Shown here: piece after piece, positions 54,140 through 62,201 of the stretch
How the letters are laid out: the number at the start of each line of letters is the position of its first letter
Position numbering within the stretch: the first letter of the stretch is position 1
Assembly (NCBI RefSeq): GCF_026790145.1
Contig: NZ_JALAMS010000039.1
Location: 1 to 64,000 of the forward strand
DNA: 64,000 nt
Source of the DNA: Bacillus_I endophytica_A
GTDB taxonomy: Bacteria > Bacillota > Bacilli > Bacillales > Bacillaceae_H
Direction: 5' to 3'
Translations under genes and position numbers: made by a program
The notes under the pieces: model-generated
Seen by the model: the letters and a program-made list of their open reading frames with translations, nothing else
What the model was told of the DNA's origin: nothing
Databases searched by the model: none

Positions 54140-54168
54140 TTGACAATACTTGAATATAACATTAATAT
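54140..54168 (+). promoter_or_regulatory. Sigma-A promoter of ctaB
   Basis: TTGACA (54140-54145), 17-base spacer, TAATAT (54163-54168). The predicted leader is about 110 bases. Confidence 0.7.
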
Positions 54169-54283
54169 ACCCGAGTAGTCTATAAAATTTTTTCAGCAAA
54201 AAACAGGGATGTTTTTTTAGCTATTAGAACAATACAAGCACTATTTTTAGGTTACTTACTATTATAAAAAGGAGCGAGGAAAT

Positions 54284-55201
54284 ATGATAGCAAGGGAAGA
54301 AAATCTCGTTACAACAGAACAACGAACTTCTTGGACGATCCTAAAGCAGACAGTGAAAACTGGAATTATTAAATCAAATTTAATTACAATGCTTGCTGGA
54401 CTTACATTAGCTCTCTCTACGTATAATCTCACGCTAATTGATAAGTTACCAGAGCTTTTGTTTGCTTTGGTAGGATCCATCTTTGTTATGGGTGCGGCAG
54501 GAGCTTTAAACAACCTCTATGACCGCGATATTGACTCTTTAATGAAACGTACTCAAGATAGACCAACTGTAACGGGTGAAATTAAGACAGGCACAGTATT
54601 ATGGCTCGGCATTTCTTTAGCTGTACTTGGCTTAATAGCTTTAGCTTTAGCAACACCAATGGCCGCTCTTTTTGGCTTTCTTGGACTGTTTTTCTATCTT
54701 GTGCCTTATACAATGTGGAGCAAGCGCAGAACAATTTACAACACAGAGATCGGTAGTATTTCAGGTGCAACTCCTCCATTAATTGGTTGGGCTGCAATTA
54801 GTCAGGACGTAACAAATCCAGCTATTATTGGACTTTTTGTGATTACACTGATTTGGCAAATGCCTCACTTCTATGCAATTGCGATACGTAAACATGATGA
54901 CTATAAAGCAGCAAATGTTCCAATGCTTCCAGTTGTAAAAGGATTTAAAAGAACATATGTGCAAACAAACGTATATCTTGTTGTTCTTATAGCTACAAGC
55001 TTTCTCTTCCTTCCATTAAGCTTAGGGCTTACAATTGTCTCTCTCATTTTAGGTCTTTTATGGCTAGGACTAAGCTTGTTTGGTTATAAGAAAATGAACG
55101 GAGAAAAATGGGCAACATCAATGTTTATTTTCTCTCTTGTTCACATGACATTGTTGTTCTCAACAGTTATTGTTTACTCACTAATTGGGATGTTTGTCTA
55201 A
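54284..55201 (+). CDS. ctaB: Protoheme IX farnesyltransferase (heme O synthase)
   Basis: 305 aa UbiA-family prenyltransferase with about nine membrane segments. The first Asp-rich motif is NNLYDRDIDSLMKRTQDRP, the second KHDDYKAANVPMLP (YxxxK/DxxxD region). It farnesylates heme B to heme O for terminal oxidases. AAGGAG upstream. It stands alone, away from any ctaA or ctaCDEF genes, so it may be the second copy (CtaO-like). Confidence 0.93.
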   Translation: MIAREENLVTTEQRTSWTILKQTVKTGIIKSNLITMLAGLTLALSTYNLTLIDKLPELLFALVGSIFVMGAAGALNNLYDRDIDSLMKRTQDRPTVTGEIKTGTVLWLGISLAVLGLIALALATPMAALFGFLGLFFYLVPYTMWSKRRTIYNTEIGSISGATPPLIGWAAISQDVTNPAIIGLFVITLIWQMPHFYAIAIRKHDDYKAANVPMLPVVKGFKRTYVQTNVYLVVLIATSFLFLPLSLGLTIVSLILGLLWLGLSLFGYKKMNGEKWATSMFIFSLVHMTLLFSTVIVYSLIGMFV

Positions 55202-55417
55202 TACATCTTCCTACATGTATATATTATTTTCTAACAAGTAAGCATTTCTTGATCTTCCTAGGAATAGGTTACATAAGTGACTATTCAATTTCTAGGGGAT
55301 AAGGAGGATCTTACTTGTTTTTTTATACATATGTGGGCAAACCAAAACTTAAATCGGCTCCTTCTTATATTCATAACACTCCTCCTAAAGATTTACGGCC
55401 ACATACTATATAAATAT

Positions 55418-55455
55418 AAAAAGCGTGGAAAACTTTCTTGTTCTCCACGCTTTTT
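55418..55455 (-). terminator. Terminator of the small hypothetical gene
   Basis: AAAAAGCGTGGA ... TCCACGCTTTTTT, symmetric. The 216 bases between ctaB and this hairpin hold no recognised gene. Confidence 0.85.
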
Positions 55456-55850
55456 TACTTTCCTATTATGTCTAATGAAACTTCTTTACTAACATTAATA
55501 ACCGAGTAATGGGTTTGAAACTTGTTAATTGTAACTGGATATAATGAATTTCCTTTTTGAACGAGAAGTGATTTGCCTTTAATGATAGAATAGCCATGCT
55601 CTTCTAAGAGAGTAAAGAAAGGAGTAGGATCATCTCCTTCTACAAGAAATTCTGTATCGTTATTAATATTTTTCATAGCACTAATTTCATCCCCCTTTAA
55701 TTCTAGTTCATACAGGGAATGCAGAGCTTCAAGTGGCCTTTTATTGCCAAAAAGCTCATTCCAGTTGAACCAAACTAGAAGAGTAAACACAGGGGTAAGG
55801 ATGATAAGTAATGTCGTTGCTAAAATGCTTAGCTTAGCTATTCTTTTCAC
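55455..55850 (-). CDS. Membrane-anchored hypothetical protein
   Basis: 131 aa. An N-terminal hydrophobic segment (ILATTLLIILTPVFTLLVWF) without an obvious cleavage site is followed by about 100 mostly extracytoplasmic residues (FFTLLEEHGYSIIKGKSLLVQKG...). GTG start after AAAGGAG. No family recognised. It lies downstream of the broken membrane gene. Confidence 0.6.
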   Translation of the reverse strand: MKRIAKLSILATTLLIILTPVFTLLVWFNWNELFGNKRPLEALHSLYELELKGDEISAMKNINNDTEFLVEGDDPTPFFTLLEEHGYSIIKGKSLLVQKGNSLYPVTINKFQTHYSVINVSKEVSLDIIGK

Positions 55851-55947
55851 TTATATTCTCCTTTAACATTTCTTTGAATTCAATAATATTGTCTACTTTA
55901 ATAGCTACTCTTTTATAGTTTTTCTTTATTCCTAAAAATAATGTTGC

Positions 55948-56847
55948 TTAAACTGGCACATCTAACCCTAGCACAAGGTTCGAATAAACTTTTTCAAAAT
56001 CATGAGCAATAAATTCAATGGTTTCTTTCGTCACTTTCTTCTCTAACTGTTCTTTTTCTTCTATTACACGAACAATAGTGTGAAGAGGAACCTTCATTCT
56101 TCTTATAAGACCAAGTGAAAGGTAGATGTTATCTTTTCCAATATGTGCAGGGTTAAATCTTACGGCTTGCAAATCACCTATAAAAAAGAATAGAGAGTAA
56201 ATATTTAAAAGCAGAAGAATAACAGATAGCATAACGGACTTTTCATGAAGCCACCAATGAATACCAAGTGTCTCAATTACAATTGCATGAATCATCATAA
56301 TTCGAAAAGGAACCAAACTGGACTTTCTATAGATCGTAAATTGATTTTCTATATATGTGGGTGTTTTTCTCCAAAAGAAAAATGCATAATAAAACATAAG
56401 TAATTCAGAGAAAAGAATGTGCAGAATTGGGTTTCTTCCTCCATTTCTCTTTATTTCATAATCAAAGGAAGCAAGAAGTGGAAGTTCACTTTTAGACGCT
56501 GATGAGAAAATTCTAGGAGTGTTTTTTAAAAATTTGGCAATCAAAAAGAGTTCAAAAAGAATCAAAAGAATTTCTATCCCTAAACCTATTTCAGTTACTC
56601 ACTCGAAAGAACCTAAGTACTGAACTGGAATCAGGAGACGAGCTACAATTAATCCTAGTGGAATAACAATTAAAAGATGTTTAATATGCCTTTTCTCAAT
56701 TAGGAAGAAAACTAACAATGGAGAATTAATATTGTCCTGTAATACGGACAAACCGAATTGGGACTGATATAACAAAAGATTTGATGTGATAACAAGCAGT
56801 AATAAACTAAGTAAAGCTTTATGCTTCAATTGCGATTGAATAACCAT
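55948..56847 (-). pseudogene. Polytopic membrane protein gene interrupted by one TGA
   Basis: Two open stretches share one frame: VIQSQLKHKALLSLLLLVIT...LLIPVQYLGSFE, then TGA at 56599-56601, then VTEIGLGIEILLILFELFLIAKFL onward to 55948. Joined, they give about 299 codons with six or more membrane segments and a cytoplasmic C-terminus (MKVPLHTIVRVIEEKEQLEKKV). The downstream half has no ribosome binding site of its own. Reading TGA as Trp would restore a full protein. Downstream of the DUF3169 gene. Function unknown. Confidence 0.65.
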
Positions 56848-56882
56848 AAAGCATGCCTCTTTTCTACAGGTGAAGTAGGAAG

Positions 56883-57566
56883 TTAACGGTTTCTTACTAC
56901 TATGCCATACGTCATTTGAACAGCAATAAGTAAAATGGTCATTAAGACGATAGAAAAAATTTGCGAATGACCTGAGACAGCTGTATAAAACACAGAAGCC
57001 ATAATGCACATATACAGAAAAGGAATAAGCAGTTGATATGCCTTATGTAACCCTTCCAACACAACAAATTTTTCTCCATCATCCATCACATCCAACATAT
57101 CTTCAGAATTGCTTGGAAACTCTCGTTCGGGATATACTTTCTTTCCGCTCGAAAAGGCCAAGCCAGCTGCAGTGACACTACCAATAATTAAGAAAAAAGC
57201 GTTCAAGGCTAACCAAGGATTTGAATCTCTAAACCATATAAATCCTAATCCAAGAGCAAGAATAGATAAAGTAATTGAAACATTTGAGCATACCGTCATA
57301 TCAGCAAAAAGGCGATATTTCTTCACTTCTATTTCATCCTCTTGTTCCTCATCTAATGAGACTACAAGCAAGTTCTTCATCTTTATAAATTGAAAAATAA
57401 CTACAACAATAAAAATGACATTTAATGCTAGAAGAGCATACATTACATTTTCCTCAGAGCTCCAAATCCTTTCTACAATATGTTCATTATCTGTAAAGTA
57501 TAGAACAAAAAAAGCAACAAGCCCAATAGGAAAAAGACTAGATGCAATCATACTGATTCCTTTCAC
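56883..57566 (-). CDS. DUF3169 family membrane protein
   Basis: 227 aa, about six hydrophobic segments with a conserved cytoplasmic loop (KKVYPEREFPSNSEDMLDVMDDGEKFVVLEGLHKAYQ). GTG start overlaps the stop of the XRE gene by four bases (GTGA), indicating coupling. XRE plus DUF3169 is a recurring pair in Firmicutes. Function unknown. Confidence 0.8.
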   Translation of the reverse strand: MKGISMIASSLFPIGLVAFFVLYFTDNEHIVERIWSSEENVMYALLALNVIFIVVVIFQFIKMKNLLVVSLDEEQEDEIEVKKYRLFADMTVCSNVSITLSILALGLGFIWFRDSNPWLALNAFFLIIGSVTAAGLAFSSGKKVYPEREFPSNSEDMLDVMDDGEKFVVLEGLHKAYQLLIPFLYMCIMASVFYTAVSGHSQIFSIVLMTILLIAVQMTYGIVVRNR

Positions 57567-57766
57567 AACTCATCCTCCTCAAATATAAAAATATTTTCAA
57601 TTGGCTCTCTAAAAAGACGAGATAATCGAACGGCAATAAGCAAAGACGGCATATATTCTTCACGTTCAATAAGACTTACAGTTTGGCGTGAAATTTTAGC
57701 TCTCTTTGCAAGCTCCGTTTGATTCCACCCTTCTCGTGCCCGAAGTTCCTTTAAACGACTTTTCAC
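57563..57766 (-). CDS. Small XRE-family regulator
   Basis: 67 aa, a bare HTH: LKELRAREGWNQTELAKRAKISRQTVSLIEREEYMPSLLIAVRLSRLF. GAGGAGG selects GTG at 57766. It belongs to the YozG-like group of very short regulators encoded with a membrane protein. Direct repeats lie just upstream. Confidence 0.88.
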   Translation of the reverse strand: MKSRLKELRAREGWNQTELAKRAKISRQTVSLIEREEYMPSLLIAVRLSRLFREPIENIFIFEEDEL

Positions 57767-57788
57767 TTGTATCTTCCTCCTCAAACCC

Positions 57789-57817
57789 AATATATAACAT
57801 ATTTTTCCTTTTGACAA
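57789..57817 (-). promoter_or_regulatory. Promoter of the XRE/DUF3169 operon
   Basis: TTGTCA (57812-57817), 17-base spacer, TATATT (57789-57794), giving a leader of about 15 bases. Confidence 0.65.
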
Positions 57818-57822
57818 CTATA

Positions 57823-57855
57823 ATAGTCAAAATTATAAATATCATAGTCAAAATT
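57823..57855 (-). promoter_or_regulatory. Twin operator repeats upstream of the XRE promoter
   Basis: ATAGTCAAAATT occurs at 57823-57834 and 57844-57855, exactly 21 bases apart (two helical turns), just upstream of the -35. The placement suits an activator or a cooperative regulator. Confidence 0.6.
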
Positions 57856-57866
57856 CACAATAAAAA

Positions 57867-57893
57867 ATCCTGTATAAAACTTTATACAGGATT
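57867..57893 (-). terminator. Terminator overlapping the end of the SnoaL-like gene
   Basis: AATCCTGTATAAA-G-TTTATACAGGATT followed by TTTTTATT on the minus strand. The stop codon at 57882 lies inside the stem. Confidence 0.85.
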
Positions 57894-58301
57894 GACTATG
57901 GTATTAATTTTTCCAATATCCCTGAACTCTTCTTTATTTTCAATCACATGTGTTAGCTCATGACACTTTATAATCTTTCCATTAATTAGTGTGAAAATAG
58001 CAATAACTTCTACCTTTCCTTTTTCACCCGTTTTCTTCTCTACATTAACGTCGTATCTTAATGTTGCAGCTCCTTCTTTCTCATCATATAAAAAGTGATA
58101 AAAAGGTGATTGAGAAAGAGATTTTACAATGCTTTTTAACGTAAGTAAGTGGTTTAAAAACCCATTTAAGTTGGACTGTACTCCGTCTGTTACTTGGATA
58201 TAATCTGGTGAGAAATACTGAGAAACTTTATTAACATTTAAATCTAATAAGACGTCTTTATACATGTTCGACAAAAACGTATATACTTCATTTTTATTCA
58301 T
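57882..58301 (-). CDS. SnoaL/NTF2-like protein
   Basis: 139 aa single cone-shaped NTF2-like domain: VYTFLSNMYKDVLLDLNVNKVSQYFSPDYIQVTDGVQ at the start and TLRYDVNVEKKTGEKGKVEVIAIFTLINGKIIKCHELTHVI. Such proteins bind small hydrophobic ligands or act as isomerases. Its ATG overlaps the marR stop (ATGA), so it is the downstream partner of this regulator. Confidence 0.72.
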   Translation of the reverse strand: MNKNEVYTFLSNMYKDVLLDLNVNKVSQYFSPDYIQVTDGVQSNLNGFLNHLLTLKSIVKSLSQSPFYHFLYDEKEGAATLRYDVNVEKKTGEKGKVEVIAIFTLINGKIIKCHELTHVIENKEEFRDIGKINTIVNPV

Positions 58302-58762
58302 TTTCTATTCTCCTCACTAATTGTTTCTGTCCACCTTTTTAAGAACTTTGTAATCACAGTAAGCTCTTCTTTATTGAATTCCTCAAACAAATCATAATAT
58401 CTTTGTTCTGCTTTCATATGTAGCTCTTCATGTAAAAGAGCTAGCTTTTTTCCTTCATCTGTTAAACAATAATAAATAGATTTCCGATCGCCTTCTTTAT
58501 ACTTTCGAACAATCATCTCTTTCTCTAATAAAAGTTTTACCGCTTTTGTAACTGCAGGCTTTGTAATATGTAGATTTCTAGAGAGAAAGGTGTTGTTTGC
58601 TTCTGTTGGATAATCTGAAATAAGCGCTAAAATATGCAGCTGAGTGAGCGTCCATTTCCCTTTTAATTCATCTATTACAGTTGAAGACTTCGCTACTTTC
58701 TCTTTCTGGATAATAAACTGTTCAATGGCTTTTAATGCTTCTTGTTTTTGTGTAGAATTCAT
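58298..58762 (-). CDS. MarR family transcriptional regulator
   Basis: 154 aa winged-helix protein: KGKWTLTQLHILALISDYPT, SRNLHITKPAVTKAVKLLLEKEMIVRKYKEGDRKSIYYCLTDEG. GGGGGAG precedes the ATG. Palindromic sites cover its own promoter, so it is very probably an autorepressor of the marR-snoaL operon, released by an unknown ligand. Confidence 0.9.
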   Translation of the reverse strand: MNSTQKQEALKAIEQFIIQKEKVAKSSTVIDELKGKWTLTQLHILALISDYPTEANNTFLSRNLHITKPAVTKAVKLLLEKEMIVRKYKEGDRKSIYYCLTDEGKKLALLHEELHMKAEQRYYDLFEEFNKEELTVITKFLKRWTETISEENRK

Positions 58763-58774
58763 TTCTCTCCCCCT

Positions 58775-58814
58775 AAAATTATTAACTGGTTAATAATTTT
58801 AGTTTACTGGTTAA
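58775..58814 (-). promoter_or_regulatory. MarR operators O1 and O2 over its own promoter
   Basis: O1 is a 26-base perfect palindrome (58775-58800) centred on TTAACTGGTTAA. O2, TTTACTGGTTAA (58803-58814), repeats 11 of 12 core bases exactly 21 bases away. A third partial copy, TTAACTGGGATT, is at 58868-58879. O2 lies between the -35 and -10, O1 over the start site. Confidence 0.8.
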
Positions 58815-58829
58815 CTTTAATGAAGTCAA
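58801..58829 (-). promoter_or_regulatory. Promoter of the marR-snoaL operon
   Basis: TTGACT (58824-58829), 17-base spacer, TAAACT (58801-58806) on the minus strand. Confidence 0.65.
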
Positions 58830-58902
58830 TTTTAATATAAAAAACCAACTCCTTATTGGAGGTTTTATTAACTGGGATTATATTATTGGTATTCCTTCTA
58901 AT

Positions 58903-58938
58903 AAAAAAGGACGTCCACTTTAAAAGTAGACGTCTTTT
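58903..58938 (-). terminator. Terminator of the GntR gene
   Basis: AAAAGACGTCTACTTT / AAAGTGGACGTCCTTTTTT on the minus strand with a wobble pair. Confidence 0.82.
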
Positions 58939-58942
58939 CTTT

Positions 58943-59554
58943 CTAGTTATGAAGCAAATGCAGGCAAAAATCTAAGTCTTTTTGCAAGTGACTCCTCATC
59001 AGTTCTGCTGCTTTATCCATTTCTCGATCCCTAATTGCTTGATAAATCTCTTCATGTTCCTCAATAAGGAACGGTCTGTTATAAGAAACAACCGTTCGGC
59101 GGAAAAGATAGATGATAGACTGCATCCGATCAATTGTATCAATTAGTACCTCATTTCCACTTTTTTGAACGATAATTTGATGAAAACGTTCATTTGCTTC
59201 CATAATTTCTTCATATGAACCATTCTTTCCTGTTTCTACGCATTGAAGCAAAGCATCTAGGTCCTCTTGTGAGGCATATGTTGCTGCACTTTTAGCTGCA
59301 TGACCCTCTAGGAGCATGCGTACCTGGAAAATATCGCGTAAGTTCTTTTCCGTTGGTTTTAGAACTTTCTTCTTCACAATAAGCCCTTCATATTCTAATC
59401 TTCTAATGGATTCTCGAATAGGGGTGCGGCTAAATCCTAAATCATTAGCCAATTTTTCTTCGGTGATCTTTGTACCGCTCGCTAATTCACCACTCAATAT
59501 CTTATCTCGAATAAGTTCATATGATTGATGATTTGCTTTCTTCTTTTCATTCAT
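58943..59554 (-). CDS. GntR family regulator, FadR/FCD subfamily
   Basis: 203 aa. Winged helix KITEEKLANDLGFSRTPIRESIRRLEYEGLI, then a C-terminal all-helical FCD domain with the metal/ligand residues (VRMLLEGHAAKSAA, NERFHQIIVQKSGN, EHEEIYQAIRDR..MRSHLQKDL). It is divergent from the garR-like operon and is the likely regulator of it. ATG at 59554 preferred over TTG at 59557. Confidence 0.9.
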   Translation of the reverse strand: MNEKKKANHQSYELIRDKILSGELASGTKITEEKLANDLGFSRTPIRESIRRLEYEGLIVKKKVLKPTEKNLRDIFQVRMLLEGHAAKSAATYASQEDLDALLQCVETGKNGSYEEIMEANERFHQIIVQKSGNEVLIDTIDRMQSIIYLFRRTVVSYNRPFLIEEHEEIYQAIRDREMDKAAELMRSHLQKDLDFCLHLLHN

Positions 59555-59696
59555 CAATGTTAATCCACCTTTTGTTTATAAAAAATTCCCTTCACTCATG
59601 GAATGGCTAGTTTCCTTAATCATACCAAAAATAAAGTAAAAGACAATCATATCCCTCCCTTTAGCACCAACAAAAAGAATACAAAACGAAAATAAA

Positions 59697-59725
59697 TGTA
59701 TACATTTTTAATAAAATTGTATACA
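59697..59725. promoter_or_regulatory. Twin FCD-type operators in the divergent gap
   Basis: TGTATACA at 59697-59704 and again at 59718-59725 within TTGTATACAA, 21 bases apart. They fit the TNGTNNACNA pattern of FadR-subfamily GntR operators and lie between the regulator and the operon it faces. Confidence 0.7.
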
Positions 59726-59754
59726 AAAATGAAGATTTATGTTTAAATAATTAT

Positions 59755-59768
59755 TGAAAACGGATACA
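59755..59768 (+). promoter_or_regulatory. CcpA cre site
   Basis: TGAAAACGGATACA matches the cre consensus TGNAANCGNTNNCA at all fixed positions but one. It lies about 32 bases before the garR-like start, as expected for carbon catabolite repression of a sugar-acid operon. Confidence 0.68.
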
Positions 59769-59799
59769 ACAAAATGAACTAAGTTCGGAGGTTGTTAAA

Positions 59800-60714
59800 A
59801 TGAAAAAGCAAATTGGATTTATCGGTTTAGGGATTATGGGAAAACCGATGGCACTTAACTTATTAAAAGCAGGGCAAACAGTTATTGCCTACGATATAAA
59901 TAAAGAAGCAGTACAAGAGGTTGTTAGCTTAGGCGGAGTAGACGCTACATCTCTTGAGGAAGTAGCAAAGCAAAGTGATGTCATTATTACAATGCTTCCA
60001 AGTGCCAAACATGTTAAAGAAGTTGTGCTTAGGGAAGATGGACTTATTCATTACGCAAAAGCAGGAACAATTATAATTGATATGAGCTCTCTATCTCCCG
60101 TAGACAGTCTTGAAATTGCGACAGCTCTTGAGCAGAAAGAGATGGCTATGCTTGATGCCCCTGTTAGTGGTGGAGAACCAAAAGCAATTGATGGAACACT
60201 TTCTATTATGGTCGGTGGAAAGCCAGAGCATTTTGAAAGCGTTAAACCTATTTTTGATACGCTAGGTGAAAATACGATCCTGGTTGGAGACAATGGAAGC
60301 GGTGCTACAGCAAAGCTTGCAAATCAGGTTATCGTAAACTTGAACATTGCTGCTATGTCTGAAGCACTTGTGCTAGCTACAAAAGCAGGAATTGACGTAA
60401 AAAAAATGTATGAAGCCATCCGTGGAGGGCTTGCAGGAAGCGCTGTTCTGGACGCTAAAGTTCCGCTCATTTTAGAACGAAATTTCGTACCAGGTGGACG
60501 AATTGATATTAACATGAAAGACATTACAAATGTAATGGATACTGCTCATAGTATTGGTGTCCCCCTCCCGCTTACAAGTCAGCTTCTTGAGATTTTCCAC
60601 GCCTTAACAGTAGATGGAAAATCAAGGGATGATCATGGAGGCATTGTTCAATATTATGAAAAGCTAGCAAATGTAGAAGTTGGAGGGAAGAACGTTGAAA
60701 GTACAAAACTCTAA
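59800..60714 (+). CDS. GarR/LtnD-like 3-hydroxyacid dehydrogenase
   Basis: 304 aa beta-hydroxyacid dehydrogenase: GFIGLGIMGKPMALNLLKAG (NADP loop), DAPVSGGEPKAIDGTL (substrate site), catalytic Lys in GSGATAKLANQ, and a C-terminal helical domain. Neighbours (four-carbon acid sugar kinase, GntP permease) suggest L-threonate or D-erythronate 2-dehydrogenase rather than tartronate semialdehyde reductase. GGAGG upstream. Confidence 0.85.
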   Translation: MKKQIGFIGLGIMGKPMALNLLKAGQTVIAYDINKEAVQEVVSLGGVDATSLEEVAKQSDVIITMLPSAKHVKEVVLREDGLIHYAKAGTIIIDMSSLSPVDSLEIATALEQKEMAMLDAPVSGGEPKAIDGTLSIMVGGKPEHFESVKPIFDTLGENTILVGDNGSGATAKLANQVIVNLNIAAMSEALVLATKAGIDVKKMYEAIRGGLAGSAVLDAKVPLILERNFVPGGRIDINMKDITNVMDTAHSIGVPLPLTSQLLEIFHALTVDGKSRDDHGGIVQYYEKLANVEVGGKNVESTKL

Positions 60715-62134
60715 ACAATTAAGAGAAGTAAAATCTACTTTAAACAACATCCCATCTCTCGAAACATCCAAAGTGCAAAAACAGCTTCAAGGCGAGCTTT
60801 CAACATTAAACAAGAAAATCATTGTCCTTGATGATGATCCAACAGGTGTTCAAACAGTAAACAATATTTCTGTTTACACAGATTGGTCAGTAGAAAGCAT
60901 TAAAAAAGGGTTTTTAGAAAAAAACAGCATGTTTTTTATCCTTACAAATTCACGAGCTTTTTCCGCTTCTAAAACAGAAGAAGAACACCAAAAGATTGCT
61001 GAACATATCGCAATAGTTGCGAAGGAGTTAAATAAGGAGTTCATCATTATAAGCCGTGGTGATTCAACCCTTCGAGGTCATTACCCACTTGAAACTGAAG
61101 TATTAAAAGAAACAGTGGAAAACAAAACAAACCTGACGTTTGATGGTGAAGTTATTTTCCCTTTCTTTAAAGAAGGCGGCCGCTACACTATCGATAATAT
61201 TCACTATGTTCAAGATGGAGAAACTCTTGTACCTGCTGGTGAAACTGAATTTGCTAAAGACCGCACATTCGGTTATAAAAGCTCTCATCTAGGAGAGTGG
61301 ATTGAAGAAAAAACGGAGGGCAGGTTTACAGCAGAAAACGCAACATATTTAACATTAGAACATATTCGAGCATTGGACATTGACTATCTTACAGAACAGC
61401 TCCTCAAAGTAAAAGACTTCAATAAAGTTATTGTAAATGCTGTAGAGTATGTTGATGTAATGGTCGTAACAATTGCCCTTATTAGAGCTATGAAAAACGG
61501 CAAAAATTATATGTTCCGCACTGCTGCTGCCATTACAAAAATTATTGGTGGAGTAGCTGACCGTGGTTTACTAACGAAAAGTGAACTTGTTGAATCATCT
61601 GAACATGGTGGCCTTATTTTAATCGGTTCTCATGTACAAAAAACAACTCAGCAACTTGAGCAGTTAAAACAATGTGAGTTCATCAACTTCATCCAATTTG
61701 ATACACATCTTGTCTTACATGCTGAAGAATTTGAAAAAGAACGAGACCGTGTTTTACATCAATGTGAACAGCTCATTGCTGATGGAAAGACAGTAGCTGT
61801 TTATACACGAAGAGAACGACTTGATCTTGGAGAAAACAAAAAAGAAGAGGAGCTTGAGCTTTCTGTTAAGATTTCAGAAGCTGTTACAAGCATTGTCAAA
61901 CTCTTAAAAGTGAAGCCTCGATTTATCATTGCTAAAGGTGGAATAACATCTAGTGACATTGGAGTTAATGGTCTTTCTGTACAGCGTGCTACTGTTGCAG
62001 GTCAAATTAAACCAGGTATCCCCGTTTGGTTAACAGGTGAAGAAAGTAAATTCCCGCACATGGCTTATATTATCTTCCCTGGAAATGTTGGAGAAGTTTC
62101 TACATTAAGAGAAGTTGTCGAAATGCTTTCATAA
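60695..62134 (+). CDS. Four-carbon acid sugar kinase (OtnK/DtnK, DUF1537)
   Basis: 479 aa. N-terminal domain IIVLDDDPTGVQTVNN binds the sugar acid, RGDSTLRGHYPLE is conserved, and the C-terminal nucleotide domain has RFIIAKGGITSSDIG and PGNVGEVSTL. Family members phosphorylate 2-keto-threonate or -erythronate. GGAGGGAAG selects TTG at 60695, overlapping the preceding gene by 20 bases; an ATG-type start at 60680 lacks a site. Confidence 0.87.
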   Translation: MKVQNSKQLREVKSTLNNIPSLETSKVQKQLQGELSTLNKKIIVLDDDPTGVQTVNNISVYTDWSVESIKKGFLEKNSMFFILTNSRAFSASKTEEEHQKIAEHIAIVAKELNKEFIIISRGDSTLRGHYPLETEVLKETVENKTNLTFDGEVIFPFFKEGGRYTIDNIHYVQDGETLVPAGETEFAKDRTFGYKSSHLGEWIEEKTEGRFTAENATYLTLEHIRALDIDYLTEQLLKVKDFNKVIVNAVEYVDVMVVTIALIRAMKNGKNYMFRTAAAITKIIGGVADRGLLTKSELVESSEHGGLILIGSHVQKTTQQLEQLKQCEFINFIQFDTHLVLHAEEFEKERDRVLHQCEQLIADGKTVAVYTRRERLDLGENKKEEELELSVKISEAVTSIVKLLKVKPRFIIAKGGITSSDIGVNGLSVQRATVAGQIKPGIPVWLTGEESKFPHMAYIIFPGNVGEVSTLREVVEMLS

Positions 62135-62143
62135 TGATAAAAG

Positions 62144-62174
62144 GCATCTATTAGGCTGCTAGTTTAATAGATGC
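62144..62174 (+). other. Intercistronic hairpin between kinase and permease genes
   Basis: GCATCTATTA, an 11-base loop, TAATAGATGC. There is no T run, so it may protect or process the mRNA rather than terminate it. Confidence 0.55.
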
Positions 62175-62201
62175 TATATCTTACAACTTAGGAGGTACAA
62201 C

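Noticed and set aside
55277..55492. A 71-codon plus-strand frame after ctaB
   Set aside because: It runs through a terminator and into an antisense gene, with no similarity or start signal.
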